Position numbers and translations under genes: made by a program. The notes under the pieces were generated by a model. The model was given only the letters and a program-made list of their open reading frames with translations. It did no database searches and was not told the origin of the DNA. Shown here piece by piece: positions 43,378 to 49,933 of a stretch of DNA of 64,000 nt (its first letter is position 1; each line of letters starts with the position of its first letter). This stretch comes from Minicystis rosea (GTDB lineage Bacteria; Myxococcota_A; Polyangia; Polyangiales; Polyangiaceae), in NCBI GenBank assembly GCA_001931535.1, contig CP016211.1, positions 12,446,377 to 12,510,376 of the forward strand, read 5' to 3'.

Positions 43378-44197
43378 ATCGAGTGAGCTCCAGTCCAAGT
43401 GGGGGCGTGTCGTGCGCTTCGAGGGCGCGCTCCGCGCACGTGGGCATGTGACGTCATCAGGCCATCACGCCGCGCGGCCGCTGATCCGCTCGCGATCATC
43501 ATGGGTGGTTGGGTTTCCCGGCGAGCTGGCCCGGTGCCGTGCGCTGCTCGGAAGAAGTGAGGATGGCTGTCGTCGGGCTCATGCTCGTTTGGGGCGGTGA
43601 TCAGAACGCATCCGGTTCGTTCGGCGATGCTAAGGCAACCAACAGTTGCGATCTTTATCATGGCTGCCAACGATCGCAACTGTTTGTTGCCTTAGTTGTT
43701 CGCGTGCACGCCGCCGGCGCATGGGACGGCCTCTGGGGCCGCGCTGGCTTCAGGGCGATTTCGCGCCCGAGAGCTGCTCATCTGCCCGAGCCGCTTCTGG
43801 GCGAGGGCGTCGACCTTCGCGTGGAGCGGCAGGGATGCGCGGGTTGCGAGAGGTCGCGCTCGAGCGCCTGTACGGCGCGTGCTTCCATGTCACCCAGCGC
43901 TGCCCCCATCGCGACGTCGTCCTCGATGACGGAGCGCTCGCGCGTGCGTGTCAGGTCAGGAGGCGACGATGACGAAGGCGAGCGATGCGATCATCGCTGG
44001 AGACATCCGCGGCCGGAGGATCGTGTGCACGGAGACGCTCGCCATGAGCGACGAGCACCGGTCGAGCGGCGCCCGACGCGCTGCCCGTACGCAGGCTCCG
44101 CGTGTCGCGGTGCGTTCGATCGACGCAACGCGAACGACGAGCGAGCGCGACGACGGCCTGCTGCGGGCCCACGCGCGTGGTATCACCCCGCCCCCCC
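43378..44197. other. Large divergent intergenic region
   Basis: About 820 bp between the sigma factor (leftward) and the malic enzyme (rightward). It includes the 24-bp inverted repeat at 43630-43695. Several short ORFs (for example 43948-44304) have skewed Arg/Ala composition and no ribosome site. A weak tgacgtca palindrome lies at about 43451. No RNA gene recognised. Confidence 0.5.
43630..43695. promoter_or_regulatory. 24-bp inverted repeat (one mismatch), possible operator or stem
   Basis: ctaaggcaaccaacagttgcgatc (split as ctaaggcaacca + acagttgcgatc, 43630-43653) faces its reverse complement at 43672-43695 with one mismatch and an 18-nt spacer. Each arm itself contains gcaac...gttgc, giving four half-sites. 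No U tract follows. It could be a two-dimer operator or a very stable RNA stem. Confidence 0.6.
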
Positions 44198-45538
44198 ATG
44201 AAACACGGTATCGACACGACGCTCCGCCTCAAGATGCTGCATCGGCCTGGGCAGATCGCGCGCCTCGGCAGCGCTCTGGCAGAGACGGACGCTCTCGTCG
44301 GTGAGATCACCACGCTGAGCATCGGCGACGAGCACTCGATGCGTGACGTGACGGTGGAAACCGCGGACGAAGCGCACACCGAGCGTGCGATCGCGGCGGT
44401 GCGGGCCGTCGACGGTGTCCAGGTGCTCGACATCTGCGATCGCGCGTTCGAGCGTCACAAGGGCGGCAAGATCCACTCGACGAGCCGCGTCGATCTGCGC
44501 ACGCTCCGCGACTACCGGCAGATCTACACGCCTGGTGTCGCGCGCGTCTGCCGGGCGATCCACGACGATCCGAACCGCGCCTGGGAGTACACCGGAATCG
44601 GCAACTCGGTCGGCATCTTCACCAATGGGTCGCGGGTTCTCGGTCTCGGAGACATCGGCCCGCTCGCTTCGATGCCGGTGATGGAAGGCAAGGCCGTCAT
44701 CTACGATGCTTTCGTCGGCATCAGCGCCACGCCCATGCTCGTCGACACCCTCGACGTGAACGAGTTCGTGGACACCGTGGACCGGCTCTCGACCACGTTC
44801 GGCGGCATCCACCTCGAGGACATCCGGAGCCCCGACTGTTATCGCATCGAGGCCGCGCTCCTCGAGCGCCTCGACAAGCCCGTCTTCCACGACGATCAAC
44901 ACGGCACCGCGACGGTCGCGCTCGCCGCCGTCATCAACGCGTGCAAGGTGGCGGGCCTCCCGCTGGAGCGTGCCCGCGTCGGCCAGATCGGTCTCGGCGC
45001 CGCCGGCAGCGCCATTGCTCGTCTGATGCTCGCGTACGGCGTCGGCGACGTGCTCGTCGCCGATCGATCCGAAGAGGCCACGAGCTGGCTCGCGAGCCTG
45101 GGCGCTCGGCCCGCCTCGCTCGCCACGCTGATGCGCGAATCCGACATCGTCATCGCCACCACCGGGCGCCCCGGTCTCATCGATCCGAAGACCGTGCGGC
45201 CGGGGCAGGTGCTCTTTCCGCTTTCGAATCCGGATCCGGAGATCGAGCCGCACGATGCCCTCCGTGCCGGCGCCGCGTTCGCGTCGGATGGCCGCACGAT
45301 CAACAACGCGCTCGCCTTTCCCGGTCTCTTTCGCGGCGCGCTCGACGTGAAGAGCCGCGCCATCACGAAGGAGATGATGATCGCGGCCGCACGCACCCTC
45401 GCGGCGTTGGCCGAGCCGGGCGAGGTCGTGCCGTCTCCACTGACGCTGTCGGTGCACCAAGAGGTGCGCCGCGCGGTCGCCGCCGAAGCGACGGCGAGCG
45501 GCCTGGCCAACACGGCGCGCTTGGGCCGGCGACGGTAG
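44198..45538 (+). CDS. NAD(P)-dependent malic enzyme with N-terminal ACT domain
   Basis: 446 residues from ATG 44198. Residues 1-85 form an ACT domain (TTLRLKMLHRPGQIARLGSA), probably allosteric. The malic N-domain has Tyr110 (YTPGVARVC), Lys165 (MEGKAVIYDAF), metal ligands Glu207/Asp208 (IHLEDI) and FHDDQHGTA (Asp232/233). The Rossmann domain has GQIGLGAAGSAIARLM. It decarboxylates malate to pyruvate, linking the TCA cycle and gluconeogenesis. Short ACT-fused malic enzymes occur in many bacteria. The upstream 96 bp of open frame look non-coding. Confidence 0.93.
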   Translation: MKHGIDTTLRLKMLHRPGQIARLGSALAETDALVGEITTLSIGDEHSMRDVTVETADEAHTERAIAAVRAVDGVQVLDICDRAFERHKGGKIHSTSRVDLRTLRDYRQIYTPGVARVCRAIHDDPNRAWEYTGIGNSVGIFTNGSRVLGLGDIGPLASMPVMEGKAVIYDAFVGISATPMLVDTLDVNEFVDTVDRLSTTFGGIHLEDIRSPDCYRIEAALLERLDKPVFHDDQHGTATVALAAVINACKVAGLPLERARVGQIGLGAAGSAIARLMLAYGVGDVLVADRSEEATSWLASLGARPASLATLMRESDIVIATTGRPGLIDPKTVRPGQVLFPLSNPDPEIEPHDALRAGAAFASDGRTINNALAFPGLFRGALDVKSRAITKEMMIAAARTLAALAEPGEVVPSPLTLSVHQEVRRAVAAEATASGLANTARLGRRR

Positions 45539-45575
45539 CGCTCGTGGGGCGCCGCGGGGCAGGGACGCGGCGCCG

Positions 45576-45899
45576 ATGCGGCGTGCGAGAGACGATGTCT
45601 CGCCGCGCTCCGCAGGAGCGTGGAGCGAACAGCTCGCGGGCAACGAACGACGGCGCCAGCGAGGCGTCGGGCTCCCTCATCTGAAGCGGCAAGACCCCGC
45701 TTTCAACGGCAAGCTCGCCGAGCTTCGGGGCGAGGTCTCCCGATGGCTCACGTATGTGCCGCAAACGTTCGGCCACTACACGAGCGACATCATCGATCAC
45801 GGCGACGAGATCGTCCTCCAGGTATCGAAGCTCCTGTTCGAGCCGAAGAAGCGCAATCCGGATGTCGTGTTTGCCGAGCCTCCCCTCGCGACTGACTAG
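45576..45899 (+). CDS. Short hypothetical ORF, possible gene remnant
   Basis: 107 residues from ATG 45576. The C-terminal 70 residues (KRQDPAFNGKLAELRGEVSR, YVPQTFGHYTSDIIDHGDEI) have strongly G/C-biased third positions and natural composition. The first 35 are Arg-rich and doubtful. It may be a truncated remnant or start at an internal codon. An antisense frame also spans it but fits codon bias less well. Confidence 0.4.
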   Translation: MRRARDDVSPRSAGAWSEQLAGNERRRQRGVGLPHLKRQDPAFNGKLAELRGEVSRWLTYVPQTFGHYTSDIIDHGDEIVLQVSKLLFEPKKRNPDVVFAEPPLATD

Positions 45900-46032
45900 A
45901 GTCGTGCACCATCCCCCAATTGGTTCCGTGTCCCGGAGAGCCCTCTTTGGGGGACGGTGTACGACTGAGAAGGCCGATTGTTCAACGCGGTTCAGGCTTG
46001 GCACCAGTCACGGGAAGGACCTGCAAGGCAAT

Positions 46033-46320
46033 TCAAAAACTCTCGCGCCACAGCGCCATGCGGACGCCCGAGAAAAAACCGCCATCAAACTTATCGTAGG
46101 TGACGAAGACTCGCCCACCCGTCAAGCCCGGCCCCACGGGGTCTCCCTTTCCGGCTGCTTGAGCGGCCGCCGCGATTGCAAGCACGGCCAAGCCGTCGGT
46201 GTCGTCGCTGAGCGGAACCCAACCAGCGAGTTGTGGATTGTCTTTGATTGAGATGAAGACGGCTCTGGCGCCCCTCCAGCTTCTTGCGTGCCAGACAGTG
46301 GCCTCGAGAATATTGCTCAT
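46033..46320 (-). CDS. Small hypothetical protein in a lower-GC patch
   Basis: 95 residues from ATG 46320 (MSNILEATVWHARSWRGARA). Composition is natural, with Trp/Phe and a globular look (AVFISIKDNPQLAGWVPLSD, GGRVFVTYDKFDGGFFSGVR). The local DNA (about 45.95-46.5 kb) is visibly less GC-rich than its surroundings, consistent with acquisition. No family recognised. Confidence 0.5.
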   Translation of the reverse strand: MSNILEATVWHARSWRGARAVFISIKDNPQLAGWVPLSDDTDGLAVLAIAAAAQAAGKGDPVGPGLTGGRVFVTYDKFDGGFFSGVRMALWRESF

Positions 46321-46823
46321 TGTTGTCACCATTCCGCTGTTGGGCGACCGGGGCGGCTTCGAACGGCGATGGCCGCTCCCAAAGTCGCTGTCTCGATATT
46401 GATCGTATGGTGCATGCGCACGCTCTGCACAAGCGATCGATGCCCCCTAGCGCACCTCGGTATGGTCGCCCGAAAGGGTAAAAGGATGACAATCGGAAAA
46501 CGACGCTCCGAGAGCGATTGGCGGGCGCGCCGCTCGCGGCCCTCTCGTCGGTCAAAGCCGTCGTGACGTTCGGGGGCGCGTCCAAGGGGCCTTTCAACAT
46601 GCCCACTCCAACCGGCAAGATGTCGGACACGAGGAGCAGCCTTTGGCTGCAGGCCCGCAGTTGCAGCGCCCGTCTACGAGCACGCGCAGACGGGCGCCTC
46701 CGGGAGCTTCATCCGCATCAAGTCGACGCTGCGCGCTGCGACGGTGCATGAGCACGTGAGCTTGCCGAGCGCGGCGCGCGAGGTGATGCGAGGGGCGGCT
46801 CCACGCCGCCCCTCCGCCCGTCG
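46321..46823. other. Intergenic stretch with probable gene fragment
   Basis: No complete gene. At about 46650-46820 the + strand frame 1 reads APVYEHAQTGASGSFIRIKS then TLRAATVHEHVSLPSAAREV with strong third-position G/C bias, which looks like the C-terminal fragment of a former gene without a start. The left part is lower in GC. Confidence 0.4.
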
Positions 46824-47864
46824 TCAGAAGGTCCTGCGGCGCACGAGCGGCGGCTTCACGACCTCGCCCACGGCCGACTTGGCGCTGTCGTCTTGCACCT
46901 TGAGCCCGAGCTCCACCGAGAAGAGCTCCCAGTTCGTCAGGTGCTTGTCGAGGTACCACGAGAGGACTTTGTTCAGCACGAACAGCTTCTGCGGGACGGG
47001 CCCAACCACCTCCAGCATCCCCTGGTTCTGGTCGAAGAAGGCCCAGTTTCCAGGGCGGAAGTCGATGCCGATGGCGTGCCTGTCCTGCTCGCGTGTATCG
47101 GGGTTCGTCCCCCACATGGCCAGGTAGTAGGCACCTGACAGGTGGTTGTATCGCTCCTTGGCCAGCTTGGAGTCGGGCTTGAACTCCGAGACGAGCCCCG
47201 AGCACGCCGGCGTCCGGCCGGCGACGATCCCCGCGCCCACGCCGGCCTGATCGAGCCCCGTGCCGTCGAGCGGGCCGTTCACCCGCGCGGCGAACCACTG
47301 TTGCATCTCCGCAACCGCAGATCGGTTGGCGTAGGTCGCCTTCGTGATGGGCTGCCTCATCAACCGGCGACGCAGCCAGTCGGAGGTCCATGCCGAGCAC
47401 AACCCATCGAGGCCTCGGGCTTTCGCGTCGGCGTAGATGGCTTGTCGCACGGGCAGGGGGTGCTCGAACACCCACCGAAAGGCCATTTGGGCCTCGCCCT
47501 TGCCATCTGGCCTGGCCTTGAAGTCCGTTTGCACCAGCCTCGGGCAGACGCCGCCCACCGGGTGCATCTGGTTGCAATGCGGACACGCGTATTGCATGGG
47601 TTTCTGCCCCATGTCCTGCATGGCTCGACGCCACGCACGGCCCGCGGCGCCCGTGCCTGCCGCGGCAGCGCCCGCGCCGGCTGCGGCAGCGCCCGCGGCG
47701 GCAGCGGCGGCAGCCGGGGCGGCGACTGCGCCCGCGCCGGATCCTCCGCCCTTCGTGTCCATCTCGTCGTCATCATCGCCCGCGCCGCCCTTCGGACAGC
47801 GGGTCTCCCAGCGGTGCCAGATGCAACAACGAACGCAGTAGTAGGTGGAAGGAGGGTTGTTCAC
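46824..47864 (-). CDS. YopT-like (C58) cysteine protease with two zinc-knuckle motifs
   Basis: 346 residues, GTG start at 47864 with aaggaccga just upstream. The N-terminus has a CCHC motif (Cys10, Cys13, His17, Cys23) and a second with identical spacing (C-x2-C-x3-H-x5-C: Cys94, 97, His101, Cys107), separated by an acidic and Ala/Gly-rich linker. The C-terminal domain matches the YopT/AvrPphB-type papain-like fold: nucleophile Cys156 (DGLCSAWTSDWLRR), His263 (DRHAIGIDFRPG) and Asp278 (WAFFDQNQGML). C-to-H and H-to-D spacings (107 and 15) are close to the YopT pattern. YopT-type proteases cleave host or autoprocess toxin proteins. No signal peptide or secretion gene is adjacent. Not a close homologue of any one toxin. 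Confidence 0.7.
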   Translation of the reverse strand: MNNPPSTYYCVRCCIWHRWETRCPKGGAGDDDDEMDTKGGGSGAGAVAAPAAAAAAAGAAAAGAGAAAAGTGAAGRAWRRAMQDMGQKPMQYACPHCNQMHPVGGVCPRLVQTDFKARPDGKGEAQMAFRWVFEHPLPVRQAIYADAKARGLDGLCSAWTSDWLRRRLMRQPITKATYANRSAVAEMQQWFAARVNGPLDGTGLDQAGVGAGIVAGRTPACSGLVSEFKPDSKLAKERYNHLSGAYYLAMWGTNPDTREQDRHAIGIDFRPGNWAFFDQNQGMLEVVGPVPQKLFVLNKVLSWYLDKHLTNWELFSVELGLKVQDDSAKSAVGEVVKPPLVRRRTF

Positions 47865-48467
47865 TCGGTCCTTGCTCCGGGGGCGGGCGAGGATCGCAAG
47901 AGGGAGTTCGGGCTGTCAACCGCCGCAAGGTCACCTCGTCGGCGCGAACGCCGGCTCCGGACGCACGATCCGAAGGTCGAATGATGGGTCGGACAGAGCC
48001 CCGATCCCGCGCGGCTCGACGCCCGCGCCGGGACAAGCAGCATCGAAAATCGACGGGCTCCTTCCGCGCGCCGCCCCCACCTGAGGACACGAAGCACGCC
48101 GGAGAAGGTCCGGCTCACCCAGTGACGCTTTGCGATCGCGGGTACGAGCAGCATGCGACGAAGGATGTGCACACGTACTGCCCGGCGGGGAAACTGCGGA
48201 GCGACGTGTCGGCGCTGCGTCGTGAAGCACGCCTCCGCGCGCTCGATCGGCCACTCCCGACATGACGCCGGTCGTCGCGGCGACGCGAAACACTGTTTCC
48301 CGTCACGCGGCGACTCTTTCCTACCAGAGTGACATCTCGCTCCACCCGACGAACGCTCTTCCCTGCGGGTAAAGACAAGCTCGTCTGGGGAAGGACATTC
48401 CGCTCCACCGAAGGAACGCCCCGGTGTGCCGGATGAACATCCTTCTCTGCGAGGAGAATACTCCTGT
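47865..48467. other. Intergenic region left of the 40-bp array
   Basis: About 600 bp without a convincing gene. Possible promoter for the C58 protease at the left. From about 48310 the DNA contains diverged copies of the array unit that follows (recurring ggaac-at-cc and ctccac-cgaaggaac motifs). Confidence 0.45.
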
Positions 48468-48604
48468 CTGCCGGAAGCACTCTACTTCACCAGAGGAACA
48501 TCCGAGTCTGCCGGAAGCACTCCACTTCACCAGAGGAACGTCCGAGTCTGCCGGAAGCACTCCACTTCACCAGAGGAACATCCGAGTCTGTCGGAAGAAC
48601 ATCC
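48468..48604. repeat. 40-bp tandem repeat array, three full copies plus partial
   Basis: Units start at 48468, 48508 and 48548 (ctgccggaagcactccactt + caccagaggaacatccgagt), with a partial fourth at 48588. The unit itself looks like two related 20-bp halves (ggaagcactcc and ggaacatcc). Because 40 is not a multiple of 3 the frame shifts each copy, so it is not coding. Weaker copies extend left to about 48310. Confidence 0.88.
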
Positions 48605-48731
48605 CAGGGCCTGTACCGACGTTTGTGCACAGGTAGCGACGGTCACGTCGGGAGCCGGTCGGTGAAGAAAATCATCAGGTGGTTGTAGATCCGTTTCCAG
48701 TCCTTCCGCGCGCCCCTCCATCCACATCTCG
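48605..48731. other. Short spacer after the array
   Basis: Between the 40-bp array and the NERD-like remnant. Nothing recognised. Confidence 0.4.
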
Positions 48732-48980
48732 TTGCCGTCGCGCCGGCGTTCCCCGTGCGGGTTCGCGGTCGAGACGAAGAGCTTCGCGAGCGCGCCGAAG
48801 CATGGGCCGCTCCCGAGGATCGACTTCGAGCAGGGCACGATCACCGCCTACCGGACCAAGGGTCGCGTTCGGCTCGGGAGGAAAGGGCACGGCGGCAACG
48901 AGCTCGTCACCGGGCGCCCCGTCTTCTTCCAGGCAGAGCCCTCGCTGATGCACGTGGTTCGAGCGGTGCGGCAAGCCTGA
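48732..48980 (+). pseudogene. Probable remnant of a NERD-like (nuclease-related) domain protein
   Basis: 82 codons with strong third-position G/C bias. SPCGFAVETKSFASAPKHGP resembles the GVFVIETKN-type active-site region of NERD domains (an Asp/Glu-x-Lys nuclease-fold motif), and the rest (LPRIDFEQGTITAYRTKGRV) fits the following strands. No plausible start or N-terminal half is present, so it appears to be a truncated fragment. The assignment rests on a short motif. Confidence 0.35.
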
Positions 48981-49362
48981 AGCGAGCGAGCCCGCCGTGC
49001 GTGATGTTGGCCTCGAGCGGGGGCACGACGAGGTCCAGCTGCTGCGGGCAGACCTCCGAACCAACGGAGTGGACCGCGAGCTGCGCTTCAGCGCGTCGCC
49101 GACCGTGGAGCCGCTCGCTTCCACGATACACAGGCGAGGTCCGTCACGTGGGACGCGCGCAGCGCACCGGATGCTTCCAGGGAGTGCCTGGTGACGGGCG
49201 CGCCACGACTCGATCGCCGATCTCCCTCGGCGCAGTCGAGAGGCGGCCGCACGGGCGCGAGAACCAGGAGCATGAACGCGAGGGTCGCAAAGCTCCGCAG
49301 GTGACGCCGCGAACTGGGATGCCGCTCGCTCGCGGGGAGCACCTCGTCGAGAGCCGGGCCCC
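48981..49362. other. Intergenic stretch before tRNA-Leu terminator
   Basis: Nothing supportable. ORFs on both strands are Arg-rich and lack starts with ribosome sites. Confidence 0.45.
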
Positions 49363-49409
49363 AAAAGCACAACGGCCCGGCTGCTCTTTCGAGCGGCCGA
49401 GCCGTCGTT
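49363..49409 (-). terminator. Intrinsic terminator of tRNA-Leu
   Basis: On the minus strand a long stem (about 17 pairs, one internal mismatch) closes on a GAAA tetraloop: outer cgacggctcggccgctc pairs with gagcagccgggccgttg, and is followed by tgcttttgg. Starts about 25 nt after the tRNA 3' end. A textbook rho-independent terminator. Confidence 0.7.
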
Positions 49410-49433
49410 CCCTCAAAGCTTCGGGGTACCGAG

Positions 49434-49515
49434 TGCGAAGGGCGGGACTTGAACCCGCACGGTGTTACCCGCTAGCACCTCAAGCTAGTGCGTCTGCCAA
49501 TTCCGCCACCTTCGC
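49434..49515 (-). tRNA. tRNA-Leu (anticodon GAG)
   Basis: 82 nt. The acceptor stem gcgaagg pairs with ccttcgc. The D-loop region is tggcggaattggcagacgca, and the anticodon arm ctagc-ttgaggt-gctag has GAG. A long class II variable arm (gcgggtaacaccgt) is followed by a T arm (gcgggttcaagtcccgc). The discriminator base is A. CCA is not encoded. The 3' end faces the accessory 45.5-49.4 kb region. Confidence 0.97.
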
Positions 49516-49528
49516 GTTGGGGGCCCGG

Positions 49529-49556
49529 AACCTACCTTCCCTACCCAGGAAGTCAA
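49529..49556 (-). promoter_or_regulatory. Promoter of tRNA-Leu
   Basis: TTGACT (minus, 49556-49551) and TAGGTT (49534-49529) with 16-bp spacing place the transcription start about 7 nt before the mature tRNA 5' end. Confidence 0.6.
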
Positions 49557-49661
49557 GCGAATCTGAACTGGCGCCTGGACGGTTTCCCGAACCTGCCCGA
49601 GATCGCCCGGTCGACACCGAGCCAAATCCGCGACGTGCGCCCGAGCGATGAGGGGCCGCAA

Positions 49662-49787
49662 CTTCGAGAAATCGAGGCCGGGCTTCGGGCAAGGGAGCCC
49701 CGACTTCGAAAAATCGATCCCCGGCTTCGGGCAAGCGAGCCCCAGCTTCGAAAAATCGATCCCCGACTTCGAAAAATCGATGTGCAC
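49662..49787. repeat. Six-unit 21-bp repeat array alternating two unit types
   Basis: Units start at 49662, 49683, 49704, 49725, 49746 and 49767, all beginning cttcg. Type A is like cttcgaaaaatcgatccccga (units 1, 3, 5, 6); type B is like cttcgggcaagcgagccccag (units 2, 4). Order A-B-A-B-A-A, exactly 21 bp each (two helical turns, or seven codons). Type A contains the palindrome ttcgaa and atcgat. Confidence 0.9.
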
Positions 49788-49933
49788 GAATGCCCCGCGT
49801 CGCCTGGGCGCGAAAGTGCGGGCCGATTGCCGGCCCGGGGCACGGCGGCCGATGTGTAGAGCCCCACGGAGCGGGGAGCCTTTCGTGGGGCCCGGTGACA
49901 TGGCGGTGACGTGAGGCGTGCGAGCATCGCGGG

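Larger units (their letters stand above)
49516..49933. other. Intergenic region between tRNA-Leu and the kinase operon
   Basis: 418 bp. Holds the tRNA promoter at the left and a six-unit 21-bp repeat array at 49662-49787. The ORF over the array (49648-49914) only translates the repeat. No other gene. Confidence 0.55.

Noticed and set aside
43630..43695. Integron attC-like site
   Set aside because: The ends lack the conserved RYYYAAC / GTTRRRY core sites, the arms are fully paired without the expected bulges, and no integrase is present.
43948..44304. Small gene between the sigma factor and malic enzyme
   Set aside because: Arg/Ala-rich, no ribosome site, and it overlaps the start of the malic enzyme in another frame.
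45363..46004. Minus-strand ORF over 45.4-46.0 kb
   Set aside because: Third-position G/C bias favours the + strand frame (45576-45899), and the ORF also runs into the malic enzyme gene.
49434..49515. Visible attL/attR pair at tRNA-Leu
   Set aside because: I looked for a second copy of the tRNA 3' segment to the left (45-49 kb) and saw none; the island idea is therefore only an inference.
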